Assembly (NCBI RefSeq): GCF_047511655.1
Contig: NC_133390.1
Location: 157,105,583 to 157,169,582, forward strand
DNA: 64,000 nt
Reading direction: 5' to 3'
From: Castor canadensis
Lineage: Eukaryota; Chordata; Mammalia; Rodentia; Castoridae
The notes beneath the pieces were generated by a model, which ran no database searches, was not told where the DNA came from, and saw only the letters and a program-made list of their open reading frames with translations. The translations under genes and the position numbers were made by a program. Shown here piece by piece: positions 54,101 through 63,612 of this stretch (its first letter is position 1; every line of letters starts with the position of its first letter).

Positions 54101-56629
54101 GATGTGAGTGTGGGGCCGGGTCTCTGAGGCTCCCTACTGGTTAGGGTAGCCTTGAGCCTTCGTGGCTGTAGTGCCCCGTATCAGACAGTGGCCAGTCAGA
54201 TGGCCCGTCCTTCCTGCTATCTAGCTATCACAGCCTCTCTGTCTGTCCTCTGCCTGGAGGGGATACTTGTCAGCTTGGCCCTCAGCCCAAGCCCATTGAT
54301 CAGTGAGACAAGTCAGACAGTGTTGCTGGTCCTTCATCTGTCATGTGGTCAGACTTCTGGCCACGTGCATCCAACTGTCCCCATGCATCCACAGACTGTC
54401 AGTTGATATGCCCAACCCTCTATCCAGCTGTCAGTTAACCCAGCTGGTGGTCATCTGGTGTCAGATGGTCTGCAGGCCAGGCCACCTGTTGGTCACTCGG
54501 TGTGTCAGTCGATCAGAGCTTGCACCTCAGCCTTCCTTGGGCAAGCATTGCTCACAGCCTGATGCTCTGAAGGCTGATCCAGTGGTGGGGGGCATAGGGC
54601 TAGGGCTGGGCTCCACTTGAACCAGGATGGGGAGGACCTGTCCTCTTCCCTCTGCCTGTGAGTCTGCTGTCCATCTGTCCATCAGCCTGCCTGTCTGTCT
54701 ATCTGGTTATTTGTGTGTCTAACTATTTGTCTTTCTTGACCCTTGGCCGGGTGGGCCTGTGGTTCCCCATCTCCCTGGCTCTGTTGCTTCAGATGGATCA
54801 AGTACACATACTCATGGGCTCTGTGTTCGAGAAACCTCTGCTGGACCACCTCAATGGTAAGTCCTGCCCTCCTTCTTGGTGGGGCCCTCTGCCCCCTTGC
54901 TGAGTCCACACCCGCTCCATGCTGTACCTCAGTCTGCCTCCCACCTGCCAGGCTCAGAGGTTAGAAGGTGGACTCCAGATTCCAACTGCATGTGTGGGCG
55001 TCTTGGCTCACATCTGTGCAGCAGCTCTGTGGTTTTCACTAGTTCCCTTCCCTCTCCCAGCCTCAGTTTTCCCTTCTGTAAAATGGGAATGGTATTAGTA
55101 GCATCCATTTGGATATTGCTGTGCACAGAGGACTTCAGCACAGGGCTGGCTCCTGGTGCAGATGCATCCCACTTCTTGCTGAACTCAGTTCTCCTTTCCC
55201 CCTGGCAGCTCTCTTGGACATGGGAATTGCCCTCCCCAGTGTGGTCAACCTCCGCTACATCAACCCCGAAGTCTCTATCTGTGAGGTGAGAGCCTTTGGG
55301 AGTGACACCCCCCACCACCACTTTGCTAGTGCAAATAGTGGAATCCTGGGGACAAGCAGGCCTGGAGGTATGCCCTGGTCCTGCCACTACCACATGGAGA
55401 CCCTTACCTACAATAAGATGAGTCAAACCACAATTCAGCCCAGGATCAGATCCCACAACTTCTTCCCATGTGACCTGGGAGATAAGAGGAAATTCCCTCA
55501 ACAAGTCACAGGAAAGACAGAAAGTTGGACCAAGGTGTCTCAACCCCAGCCTCTGCTTATACCACTTACACCCCTGCGTGGGACCCACTGATGTCTTACC
55601 AGAGAGGGCGCCATGTTCCTTAAGAACTATGATCCCAAGGCCCTTGGGTGATCCCCTCCCATAAGAAGAACAATCAGTACACGGAGGAGTCAGGCTTATT
55701 AATGGGAATCACCCCAAGACACACCCAGGTGGGTGGCCCACACTGGTACCCACAAATCCAACCAACTGGGCCAGATGTCAAAGATCCCTAGACCAGCACT
55801 GTCCAACAGAACTTTCTGCAGTGTTGGAAATTTGCATTGTCCAAAACAGTCACCACACATCACTGAGCGCTTGAAATGTGACAAGTGCAACTGAGGAGTT
55901 GAATTTTAACTTAAAAAATTTAAACTGGAGCTGGAGGCATGGCTCAAGTAGTAGAGCACCTACCTAGCAAGCATGAGGCCCTGAGTTAAATTCCCAGTAC
56001 CACCAAAAACCCCCCAAACTTTAACTAACTTCATCATTCCCATGTGGTGATGGCCATGGTATTGAACCATGTGGCCCTAGACTCTAAGATATCTGTGGCA
56101 CCTGCCATAGGGCTTGATATGTGGTAGAGGCCCAGTGAAGGTTTGTTGAATGAATGAATGATTAGCAGTCCTCCAGAATGTTTCTGCAGTGCAACACAGA
56201 GAGCAGGGGAGGTTCAGAGGGTGCCTGGCCCTGCTGGGAGGACTTGGGCTCAGAGAAGGTGTATTTCCCATGGTTTTGGACTTGTGATCATAAAATGGCA
56301 ATGACCCTGACTGTGCACAAAGCACACATTAAGTGACAGCCCCATGCCTCGCTTCTCCTGAGGGATTACTTCGCATCCTCTCCATAGCCTTGACAGGTAG
56401 GTGCTGTTACCTCCGCCCTCAACCAGTGACAGAACAGGAGACAGAGGCCCAGAGAGGCAAGGGTCTCTCTTGAGGAGAACAGCAAGAATGGCGGAGCATG
56501 AGCCCAGAGCCAGGCTGAAGGGGCAGCTGGAGGTCCTTCCTGTCCTCACAGGCCTCTCACCTGGTCCATGGTTTTCTTTGCTCTCAGGGCTATGTTGTGA
56601 TATCCAGCGGACTCTCCTATCAGCACTGA
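39031..56629 (+). CDS. BPIFB2: BPI fold-containing family B member 2, complete 15-exon coding region
   Basis: BPIFB2 (LPLUNC2) is a secreted two-domain BPI-fold protein of the LBP/BPI/PLUNC family, thought to bind lipid ligands at mucosal surfaces. Exons: 39031-39139, 41262-41355, 42929-43033, 43776-43922, 45278-45338, 46739-46799, 51833-51924, 52179-52361, 52590-52643, 53170-53340, 53828-53895, 54058-54103, 54793-54856, 55209-55285, 56588-56629. They join in frame to 457 codons plus TGA; human is 458. A signal peptide (about 1-20, LGLLLALLLPVVSA) precedes VVRLNKAAL-like sequence. Cys137 and Cys174 match the conserved BPI disulfide. Long runs match human (QFPEPMPVVLKV, HTNNATL, NSAFQ, VFEKPLLDHLN, GYVVISSGL). 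The start is set by the signal peptide and the human match, though -3 is T, so the Kozak context is weak. Residue 103 is an extra cysteine where human has arginine. Human BPIFB2 has a non-coding first exon; I did not place one here. Confidence 0.97.
39180..39500. repeat. TG-rich low-complexity tract
   Basis: Broken GTGTGT and TGCATGTGTG runs in BPIFB2 intron 1. Confidence 0.65.
40770..40860. mobile_element. MIR fragment
   Basis: ATAGATGAGGAAACCGAGGC followed by ACAGAGCAG, the MIR core, in BPIFB2 intron 1. Confidence 0.55.
41262..41355 (+). CDS. BPIFB2: BPIFB2 coding exon 2
   Basis: Residues 37-68, SEIGKAPLGRALQVTVPNFL and onward. CCCACAG acceptor, GTGAGT donor. Confidence 0.96.
41879..42010. 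repeat. ATCT tetranucleotide microsatellite
   Basis: Two imperfect blocks, then a clean run of about 12 ATCT units from 41959. Likely length-variable between individuals. Confidence 0.95.
42021..42064 (-). mobile_element. ID-type SINE scrap
   Basis: Only the tail and GGTACTGGGGATTGAACCCA survive, directly beside the ATCT microsatellite. Confidence 0.6.
42929..43033 (+). CDS. BPIFB2: BPIFB2 coding exon 3
   Basis: Residues 68-103, IQILDVHVPRLHLKFIAGFG and ATANFTVQVF. CCCACAG acceptor, GTGAGT donor. The split codon to exon 4 makes Cys103. Confidence 0.95.
43776..43922 (+). CDS. BPIFB2: BPIFB2 coding exon 4
   Basis: Residues 103-152, PLEMVLPVVLLADARVAQ and VSISTCFSLFS. It includes Cys137, the first conserved BPI-fold cysteine. 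Confidence 0.95.
45278..45338 (+). CDS. BPIFB2: BPIFB2 coding exon 5
   Basis: Residues 152-172, LLLLVRKHIQAVLSNK. CTTCCTCAG acceptor, GTAAAG donor. Confidence 0.95.
46739..46799 (+). CDS. BPIFB2: BPIFB2 coding exon 6
   Basis: Residues 173-193, LCLRISSLVQGLNIHLGTLI, with Cys174, the likely disulfide partner of Cys137. GCCATAG acceptor, GTAAGA donor. Confidence 0.95.
47460..47640. mobile_element. MIR fragment
   Basis: GGTTGTGTCACTTGACC, TCAGTTTCCTCCTCTGTAAA and ATGAGCATAGC give the full MIR order. Confidence 0.6.
49334..49480. mobile_element. MIR fragment
   Basis: CACTTGCTGTGTGACTTTAG with TCTCTGAGTC, a typical MIR core, in BPIFB2 intron 6. Confidence 0.55.
49811..50128 (+). mobile_element. 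Composite B1/B1/ID SINE, full length
   Basis: Two B1-like monomers (TCATACCTGTAATCCCAGCT; GTGGTGGTGCTCAACTGTCA) lead into an ID part (GGCTGGGGTGTGGCTCA; TTGAGTTCAAACCCCAGTAC) and an A-rich tail. It shows the whole architecture of the family in sense orientation. Confidence 0.92.
50299..50505 (+). mobile_element. ID SINE followed by B1 SINE
   Basis: An ID body (GTAGCTCAGGTACTTGCCTA; GGTTCCATCCCCAGCATC) and A-rich linker precede a B1 (GGCATGGTGGTGCATGCC; GGAGGCTGAGGCAGGAAG). Confidence 0.88.
51112..51143. repeat. GT dinucleotide microsatellite
   Basis: About 16 uninterrupted TG units in BPIFB2 intron 6. Confidence 0.95.
51219..51535 (-). mobile_element. Composite ID/B1 SINE, full length
   Basis: AATACTGGGATTTGAGCTCG and CTAGCACTTCAGC are followed by two B1-like halves ending GGGATTACAGGTGTGAGCCA. 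Lies about 300 bases before BPIFB2 exon 7. Confidence 0.9.
51833..51924 (+). CDS. BPIFB2: BPIFB2 coding exon 7
   Basis: Residues 193-223, LNPVGPESQIRYSV and ITSDYISLDVS, after a 5-kb intron. The acceptor TTATGAAG is weak for its class. Confidence 0.93.
52179..52361 (+). CDS. BPIFB2: BPIFB2 coding exon 8
   Basis: Residues 224-284, phase 0 at both ends. AVLFLLNKPILLPGDATPFL and LLLQKAGSLNMDITGQL, the start of the second BPI barrel. Confidence 0.96.
52590..52643 (+). CDS. BPIFB2: BPIFB2 coding exon 9
   Basis: Residues 285-302, NSEDNLLTTSALGWLIPE. The donor GTTGGT is poor compared with the other exons. Confidence 0.93.
52884..52978 (+). mobile_element. B1-type SINE
   Basis: GTGTGGTGGTACATGCCTGT, AATCCCAGCACTGG and GAGGCAGGAG with an A-tail, in BPIFB2 intron 9. 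Confidence 0.88.
53170..53340 (+). CDS. BPIFB2: BPIFB2 coding exon 10
   Basis: Residues 303-359, VASQFPEPMPVVLKVQLGAT and HTNNATLQLQPFVDVLA. An N-glycosylation sequon lies in NNAT. Confidence 0.96.
53828..53895 (+). CDS. BPIFB2: BPIFB2 coding exon 11
   Basis: Residues 360-382, LVNLSLQLFVSKTKLRGTTS and VLG. CACCCAG acceptor, GTAAGC donor. Confidence 0.95.
54058..54103 (+). CDS. BPIFB2: BPIFB2 coding exon 12
   Basis: Residues 382-397, DVQISVAASNVGSID. CTTCCAG acceptor, GTGAGT donor. Confidence 0.94.
54793..54856 (+). CDS. BPIFB2: BPIFB2 coding exon 13
   Basis: Residues 398-419, MDQVHILMGSVFEKPLLDHL and N. CTTCAG acceptor, GTAAGT donor. Confidence 0.95.
55000..55160. mobile_element. MIR fragment
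   Basis: CCTCAGTTTTCCCTTCTGTA then AAATGGGAATGGTATTAGTA, a clear MIR core just upstream of BPIFB2 exon 14. Confidence 0.6.
55209..55285 (+). CDS. BPIFB2: BPIFB2 coding exon 14
   Basis: Residues 419-444, LLDMGIALPSVVNLRYINPE and onward. CTGGCAG acceptor, GTGAGA donor. Confidence 0.95.
55785..56088. mobile_element. MER5A-like hAT DNA transposon, split by a SINE
   Basis: CAGCACTGTCCAACAGAACT, GCTTGAAATGTGACAAGTGC and AACTGAGGAGTTGAATTTTA match the non-autonomous hAT-Charlie element MER5A. The element resumes after an inserted ID SINE with GTGATGGCCATGGTATTG. No coding capacity is expected in this family. Lies in BPIFB2 intron 14. Confidence 0.8.
55925..56015 (+). mobile_element. ID-type SINE inserted in MER5A
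   Basis: GGAGGCATGGCTCAAGTAGT, AGAGCACCTACCTAGCAAGC and CCAGTACCACCAAAAA. It is younger than the hAT copy it interrupts. Confidence 0.92.
56588..56629 (+). CDS. BPIFB2: BPIFB2 coding exon 15 (last)
   Basis: Residues 445-457, GYVVISSGLSYQH, and TGA. CTCTCAG acceptor. The ending matches human GYVVISSGLFYQS. Confidence 0.95.
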   Translation, partial: GYVVISSGLSYQH

Positions 56630-56881
56630 GGCAGGGCTGAGAAAGGGCCAGCTTTGATGCTTAAGCCATCCTCTTCCTTCAAGTCACTGGGGAAACGGAG
56701 GCAGAGCCACACAGAGTCATCGGCAGCAAGCAAGACTGCCTGACTGGGCTGTTTGATCTTCACCGAGTGCCTGGGGACCTAGGCACTTCTCTCTCCCCTC
56801 ACTGCCCTCTCCTGCCCACTCCTTCCTGCACCCCCTCCTTGAAGACCCCATCCCCTGCTGTACAGATGGGTTTCCTCTAGC

Positions 56882-56887
56882 ATTAAA
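56882..56887 (+). terminator. BPIFB2: BPIFB2 poly(A) signal ATTAAA
   Basis: The most common variant hexamer, 253 bases after the stop codon, with a TG/T-rich stretch about 40-60 bases further. It implies a 3' UTR of about 270 bases. Confidence 0.6.
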
Positions 56888-56889
56888 CT

Positions 56890-58135
56890 TCTCTCAAGCT
56901 GCAACTTGCAGCCAGGCCCAGCAGACTCTTTGTGTATCTGAAGCTAGTTCCCCTGTGTGCAGTCCCTGAGTCCTGTCTGTCCTTGGAGGCACCAAAGCTA
57001 CCTGGGAGAGACTACGATGTGAGCACATCTCTGTTGACCACACCCATTAGCCTCATCACCTCTTTGCCCAGGGAACACATATTTTGAAAGAGGACCCTGG
57101 AAGGCAACAAGGATGAGCTGAAAGGTATGAACAGCTTGGTGGCTTTTCAGGCACTGTTTCCTCTGACTGGTAGCAGGCCCCATCTTGGCATCAGAAGCTC
57201 AGGAGACCCCTGTGAGTCAGGCAGGGGTCTGGAGTTCCATTTCATGGATGCAGAGACTAAGGCCCAGCAAGGAGGGGGATGCCCCCAGAGTCCCAGAACT
57301 GGATGGTGGCAGGTCCCTAAGACTGTGACCTTCCTGAAATCTGGACATTGATGTACAGTTCCCTCTTCCATTTGCTAGCACTACAGCCAGACTTTGTCCC
57401 TGAGTTGTAAACAGCAGTGATGAGGAGTTCGCGGCCTTTCCGGGCAGGGTCTCTGTCTTTGATTTTCTCTTTGGCGGCTTTTGTTCTAAGGATGCAGGAT
57501 CTGCTGTCTGCCTCTGCTCTCTGGCCTCTCTGCATGGTCTAACTCCTGTCCCTTCAGAGAGCTCTTCAAACCCAGCAGGCCACTCACTGCAGGATGGTGT
57601 AGGGTAGAGCAAGGAACATCACGGGCCAGCCAAAGCCACGTGACCCCTCCCTTCCCCCAGAAGCTACTGTCTTGGCTACTGGTAGGAATTCTTCCTGCCT
57701 GGATGTGCGGATGCGGGGAATGTCCCGTTTGTGTTTCCTTCGGGGAGTGGAAGGTGTCTGAGACCCCGTCAGTAAGTAACGCCTTTGGTACGGTATGACA
57801 CTAGCTATTCTCCCTCTGAGGGTTGCAGGTTTGTCCCTAAAGCCTCGAGTGGGACAGGCAGAGGGGACCAAACTCAGCTCAGAGCCTTGGTAACAGGAGG
57901 AGGTTGGGGTGGTGCTGAGAGAGGGAAAGGAGTGGGTTGTAAAATCCAGCCTCCTGATTTCACTCGGCACAGCATAACTTCTGTTTTCTTTTTTGGTTAC
58001 TTAGTTAATTCATGAATCCTACTTTTATTGGGTGTTAGTATAGCTTCAGTCCTAAGCTAGGTGGTCTAGGGTTTTGGAAAGACAAAAAGAAAATCTGTGA
58101 GACTTCCCCTAGCCCATAAATAAGTCAATAACACA
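56890..58135. other. Intergenic DNA downstream of BPIFB2
   Basis: No exon or strong repeat recognised. The ORFs on both strands lack domains. Confidence 0.45.
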
Positions 58136-58162
58136 GAGAAGATTATGAACTCAATATGTAGG

Positions 58163-58400
58163 ACGCATCTGTCCATCCATCCATCCGTCTGTCCATCCAT
58201 CCATCTATCCATCCATCCATCCATTGATCCTCCCAACCATCCATCTGTTAATCCAACCATCCTTCTATCCACTCACTCACTCATCTATATCCTTCCAACC
58301 ATCCACCTAATCCATCCATCTTTCCATCCATCTATCCATCCATTCTCCTACCCATCCAACCATCCTTGCACCCATCCTGTCATCCATTCACCTACTCATT
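58163..58400. repeat. ATCC tetranucleotide repeat array
   Basis: Over 200 bases of imperfect CATCCATC units. The ORFs through it are made of the repeat. Confidence 0.92.
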
Positions 58401-59245
58401 TATTCAACAATTTTTTCCAACCAGCCATGCTTTGCTTGTATCTATGATATGCTCAATTCTGTAATAAGAGGAGGGCTTAAAACTACCCTTGAGAGGAGGG
58501 TCAAGCTTCCTGAAGAGGGAAGCCTGTGGTCTCCCTAAAGACAGCTGGCCTGATCCCTAAGGGACGCCATTCTGTTGGGTGCCCATGACCCTGGGTATTG
58601 ACAGGGACAGCTAGTGTGGCATGCTGGGTCCAGTCAGGATGCAGAACGCACCCAGAAGCCTCGCCAGGGCAGGTTTGATGTGCAGCATTAGTCACTGTGG
58701 TACGAGCAACTGAGAAGAAAGGAAGTCCCCTATGTGGTGTTCTGGGGCTGAGGGCCAGCAAGTGAGGAAGGACAAATCTGGAGGGCTTCAGAGCTCCTTG
58801 GAGGAGGTGTTGCTCAGCCTTCTGGAGGGCAGAGATGTTTGCTGAACTGGCCAGGTTGGAGCCAGCCCAGAGCTGCTGGGCAGTCAGTGGAGACCTTTGG
58901 AGCCCACACAAAAGCACATGGTGGGCACTGGGCCTGGGCAAGGGTCATGGCTCTGGACCACAGGTGGGTACTGGGATGGGCAAGTGGCCTTCAGAGTGGA
59001 TGGACCAAATGCTGGGTGTATGGGAGGTGCCCTACATGGAGTGGGCTCTCCCCAGGCTGAGGCTGAAAGGTTGCAGGAGGACGGAGTTCTGTGCCTGTGG
59101 CTTGGGAAGGTGGCACTGGACAGTCTTATACCCTAGCCACCAACTCCGCTCAGCTGTGGTACCTACAGGACACCGCTTCTTATTGCACCACCCCTCTAGT
59201 TCCTTCTCCCAAGAAAGGTTAGCATCAGGCTCACATTAAAGGGGA
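58401..59245. other. Intergenic DNA, nothing recognised
   Basis: Several overlapping ORFs on the plus strand, none with a domain, splice context or signal peptide. Confidence 0.45.
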
Positions 59246-59250
59246 AGACC

Positions 59251-59340
59251 AGGACTGGCAAAGTGGCTCAAGTGGTAGAGCACCTGCCTAGCAAGAGTGA
59301 GGCCCTGAGTTCAAACCCCAGTGCCACAAAAAAGGGGGGA
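59251..59340 (+). mobile_element. ID-type SINE
   Basis: Near-consensus: GTGGCTCAAGTGGTAGAGCA, CCTGCCTAGCAAGAGTGAGG and TTCAAACCCCAGTGCCAC. One of the least diverged copies here. Confidence 0.93.
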
Positions 59341-59999
59341 GTCCACTGCTAAACATTAAACAGACATTGAAGCACATTCAGAGTGCAGAGGCAATAAACT
59401 GCTACATGACTCCATGGAACAGAGGGGGAAAGTCCATGTCCTCCCAGGTCTGGGGTCCTCGACTTATATCCCACTAGTCCTCCTGCGTGGCCCACTCTTA
59501 ACCTTGAACACGGACCCTGCTCATTTCCTCTTGCCCTTTGCTGTTACTCTCAGCCTCCCTGGTGTGCCCTTACCCAAGCCTGTTTCCCCCTGGCCTCAGC
59601 AGTGGGGTCATGCAGCGTGCTGCCTCTTAGTCTCCAAACCCCCTTCCTGGTTCACACTGAGGCTTCCAACTGCACACCATGGGTATTGGTGTACATGGTT
59701 TCTTTCCCACCTCTATTCTCTTCTCAGGCCCTTCTTAGAGCCCAGCATACAGCAGATGCATAACAAATGTGCAGTGGGTAAGCTGCTTGCACGTGTCTGT
59801 GCTGGAGTCATGAGGAAAGCCTGATCCCCAGGGGCAGGTAGGGCTGCCATGCCTGGGGTCACCCCCACTGGGACCGGGAGGGCCTTGGAGGAAGAGAAAG
59901 ATGACTCAGGAACGGCCCCGTCTTCAGTGTCTGAGAGGTAAGGGAGGTAGGCAAGAGTCCACTGGATAGGTCCTGGCATGTTTTGGCTGAGCTTTGGAT

Positions 60000-60170
60000 T
60001 CCCAGCTATGCCACTCACTTGCTGTATGACTTTGGGCAGATGGCTTGACCTCTCTGAGCCTTAGTTTCTCTGTCTGTAAAATGGAAACATTGCTGAAGTG
60101 CCCACCTCATTGGGTCATTCTTAGGAGCAAATGGGCTCATGCACGGCAAACAACTTGTGCCATGGCTGGT
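60000..60170. mobile_element. MIR SINE, well preserved
   Basis: CACTCACTTGCTGTATGACT, GACCTCTCTGAGCCTTAGTT and TCTGTCTGTAAAATGGAAAC. Almost the whole MIR core is readable. Confidence 0.75.
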
Positions 60171-61229
60171 GTAGACAACGCATATACCAGACAGGTGCTA
60201 GTATTGCTGTCTGCTGTGAAGTTCTGCCCCTAAACAGAGGATAAACTAGCAGCTCAGGGAGCTGGAACGAGCTGCTGGGGCCACACAGCTTGTAAGGGTG
60301 GTGGCAAGGATGGGGCCTTGGATGACCTATACCCACTCAAGAGGGCTTCTCCTGTCTGGCCCCACCTATGTCCTTCCTGCCCAGTCACCTCTCTCTATGT
60401 GGCTGCCCAGTGGACACCAAGTTACCCCACTGTCCCCTCTCCTAGACTCAGCACCTCTCCCAAGCCTGGGCACGCAGTAGGCACACACATATTCTGTCAG
60501 TCAACATGGATTGAACACCTATTGTGTGCCAGGCTTGTGCAGGGCAAATGGCCCAAGAGAAGGCAGGGGGGGCCAGGGGACTAGGTTAGGAGCATGGCGG
60601 GTGCATGTGTGGGCACAGGAGGCTGTGCCCTGCCTGCCTCTGTGGGCGGGTCGGCAGGGATAAAGCGATGCTATCTGCAGACGGCTCCCTAGTTCAGCCG
60701 GATCAGGGTAGAGACGGCCGGCCGCTGGAGCCTGCTCTCATCCCCTTCAACCTGGCTTTGGCCACTGTGTGACCTCAGGGAGGCCCTCACTTCCCTCAGT
60801 GACCCCACGTGCACGTAGACACCATGGCTTCCTCTGTCTTCCAGAACTATGGGTTCCCTGGCAGGGGGTGGGGTGGTGGACATTTTTTGACCACCCCAGG
60901 TCCCCTGAGCACCCCGGAACTGTTCAAGCACAGAGGCCCTTGCTGGAGGTGTTCCCAAGCCAAGCCTCCCTGAGGAGCTCCTGCAGAGCAGAGCCACAGC
61001 TGAACCCCTCAGGGCCTGGTTTGAGCCCTGTTCTGTGGCTGCTCGCCTGTGACTCTGGTGTCACCTCTGCCTCCATGGATAGGGATCCCTTGCCTGGGAC
61101 TTTCTATGTCCCTGCGTCCTCTCCAGGACAGTCCTTCTGAGGACATCTGGCTTGGCTGTTAGCCCCTAATTCCCCTGGGAGGGGGTCTGAAGGCATAGGT
61201 GCAGGGGTTCAGCTAGTGTCTCCTGGTCT

Positions 61230-61440
61230 TTTGTTTTTTTGAGGTACTGGAGTTTGAACTCAGGGCCTACACCTTGAGCCATTCCACCAGCCTTTTTGTA
61301 TGTGTGTGTGATTTTTTTTCTTTTTTTTCAAGTTAGGATCTTGCAAACTATTTGCCTGGGCTGGCTTCGAACTGTGATCCTCCTGATCTCTGCCTGCTGA
61401 ATAGCTAGGATTACAGGCGTGAGCCACCAGTGCTGCTTCT
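61230..61440 (-). mobile_element. Composite ID/B1 SINE
   Basis: GGTACTGGAGTTTGAACTCA then a shortened tRNA-like part and a B1-like end, ATTACAGGCGTGAGCCACCA. Confidence 0.85.
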
Positions 61441-61889
61441 CCTGGCCTTTTCACCATCATTCCTGTCCAGCAGGGCTGGCTCTCATCCCTCGGGCATCCG
61501 CTCAACATCCCCTGCTGGAGATGTTGCCCAACTTTGACGATTATCCTGTTGTTCGTGCATCTCTGTCCCATACCCCTGGTTTAGTGGCTTCCGCCAGCCT
61601 CCCTGCCTCCCTCAGTAAGGATGTGGTCTTGCATAGTCCCCATCTCCTCTGTCAGAGCAAGAACCCCAACTGCCTGTTCACTGTGGTCACCCCAGTGCCC
61701 TGCACAGGCCTGACTGACTACATGCCCAGCCTTGGGAGAGGTGTTGAGTCTGGAAAAGAGGACAGTGGGGGCAACCACACATCCTGTTCCCTTGCACTGC
61801 TGTAGCCATAGGGCTCTCCAGTCACCCTTGTTGTCTGTGCTATTTATTTTGGAACAGACTGAAGCATCACGTGAGCACTGGGGACTCTA

Positions 61890-61980
61890 GATAATTATCT
61901 AACCCTTATTAAACCCTTAATTATCCAAGCAGCTAATCAGCCTCCTGAATATAAGGGCTTCCTCACTGCAGAGTCAGGAG
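61890..61980 (+). promoter_or_regulatory. Candidate BPIFB6 promoter with TATA-like box
   Basis: TATAAG at 61951-61956 follows an A/T-rich cluster with homeobox/HNF1-like half sites (AATTATCT, TTAATTATCC, GCTAATCAG). About 30 bases on lies a plausible start, just before a short exon-like segment ending in a strong donor. It is 1.6 kb before the BPIFB6 ATG. Confidence 0.45.
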
Positions 61981-62018
61981 GCAGGGTCAGCCTGCAGGAC
62001 CTCTCTGAGCTTGGCAAG
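61980..62018 (+). other. Candidate non-coding leader exon of BPIFB6
   Basis: Starts at the TATA-predicted start and ends CTTGGCAAG|GTAAGG, a near-perfect donor. The matching acceptor would be CCAATCCAG at 63582-63590, giving a spliced leader with 22 bases before the ATG. Predicted only. Confidence 0.4.
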
Positions 62019-62070
62019 GTAAGGAAGTTCCCCATCTGTGACTCTCCCCAGAGACCGTTGCATCCAGCAC

Positions 62071-62388
62071 TTTTGTTTTGTTTTTTGGTGGTATTGGAAT
62101 TTGAATTCAGGACTTTGAACTTGCCAAGCAGGCACTCTACCCCAGCCCCTTTTTGCTTCAGTTATTTTTCAGGCAGGGTTTTGTGGTTTTTGCTGGCCTC
62201 AGACTATGACCGTCCTACCTAAGGCCTCCTTCACAGCTGGGACCACAGTGTGCGGCCAACGCTCCTAGCTTATTGGCTGAAAGGGTCTCACTAACTTTTT
62301 GTCTCAGCTGTCCTCAAACCTTGATCATCTCAATTTCTGCCTCCCAAGTAGCTGGGATTATGGCAGTGAGCCACAATGCCTGGCCTCA
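62071..62388 (-). mobile_element. Composite ID/B1 SINE
   Basis: GGTGGTATTGGAATTTGAAT, GCAAGCAGGCACTCTACC-type tRNA part and two B1-like halves ending TGAGCCACAATGCCTGGCC. It lies in the predicted BPIFB6 leader intron. Confidence 0.88.
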
Positions 62389-63612
62389 GCACAGTTATTT
62401 TATAGATGAGAAAACTGAAGCCCAGATTGGGGAAGGGCTTGAGGTCACACAACTAATGGGTGGCTGGACCAGGGCTTGGATCTCTGTCTTGATCCCTGCC
62501 TGGTACTCTCCATCTTACAGACAGCCTCTGGCCATGGCCACTTTGATGTGTAGAACTTAGGAAGATCAAGTTAGTAGCAGAGCCAACGGACGTCCTTGGG
62601 CTCATCTGGGGCTGAGGGAAGAGAGGAAGAGAAAACTCAGGCGTCACTGTGTAGGAGTTCAGAGCTAAGCTACGCATAGGAGGTATGAGGTGTGCGTGGG
62701 GGGTGTCTAGGAACATGAGGGGAGACTGGGGACTCCTGGTGGAGAGAAAAGCAGGAGCAAATGCTGGAGTCGGGTAGCAGGGAACACTCATCACAGGTGG
62801 GGAGGTTATGTACCAGGTCAGGTTCAAACTGATCTTGAGGCTGGTGGCTGGGGCTGGAGGAAGGCTTCCTAGTGGAGGAGGCAAGGGATGAAGCAAGGGC
62901 TGGAATTAGGCCTTGAGGCTGAGCAAGTGACTGGTGGGTGGAGCGCAGGCATTCTGAAAGGGAGGCATGGCTTAGGCAAAAGAAACAGAATCCTGGCATC
63001 AAATGTTTCTCCTAGAACACCCTCACGACCTTGTTGATCTAAGCCTCTTGTTATTCTTAGAGGGCAAAAAACCCTGAGCTGGAGTCCTTCCTGACTACTT
63101 TGTCTCTCATCCCATTCCAGCTTTTCTCATTGTCCCCCTCTAGGCTTTAAGATCCCATAGAAGGGTCACTTTGCAGCCCTGCCAGCCTGGCACCTGCATG
63201 CACATATTAAATGCGAGCTGGATGAAGCGATGGATGAATGCAGGAGTAGGCCTGGGCTGGGAGGAGTTAGGGGAACCCCAGTGCCTAAGTCTGCTGTCAG
63301 CCAGAGTCTGGCTGGAGCTCCCCCTCTCTCAGCCAATACTGGCCAGGCTGCCATTGCCTCTTATTGTTCCTTTGAGTCAGAACTTGAACCTGAACTACAT
63401 GCTTGGTCCCGGGTTGGGAAAATTTCAGGTCTTGGTAAGTAGAGCAGAAGAATTTTGGTGGGGGCGGGCTGGAGTAGGGCTTTCTTGGGAACTCTGATGG
63501 GTCCAGGTGGGAGGTCTTTATTCAGCTTGTCATTCACTGGCTAGGAGACCTCGTGTGTACCTCAGTTTCCCTATTGTTGCACCAATCCAGGCCTCTTAGC
63601 ACAGGTGGAGCC

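Noticed and set aside
54929-55588. 219-codon minus-strand ORF, the longest on that strand on the right side
   Set aside because: It runs across BPIFB2 exon 14, a MIR and introns in antisense, with no domain or splice context.
58163-58400. CRISPR-like or satellite array
   Set aside because: The units are 4 bases with no spacers; it is a common tetranucleotide repeat.
59251-59340. tRNA-Ala gene
   Set aside because: The A- and B-box-like segments belong to an ID-type SINE with an A-rich 3' end, and many similar copies occur in the window.
63166-63497. Overlapping ORFs just before BPIFB6 as an upstream exon
   Set aside because: No match to any BPI-fold N-terminus and no suitable acceptor-donor pair in frame with the BPIFB6 start.
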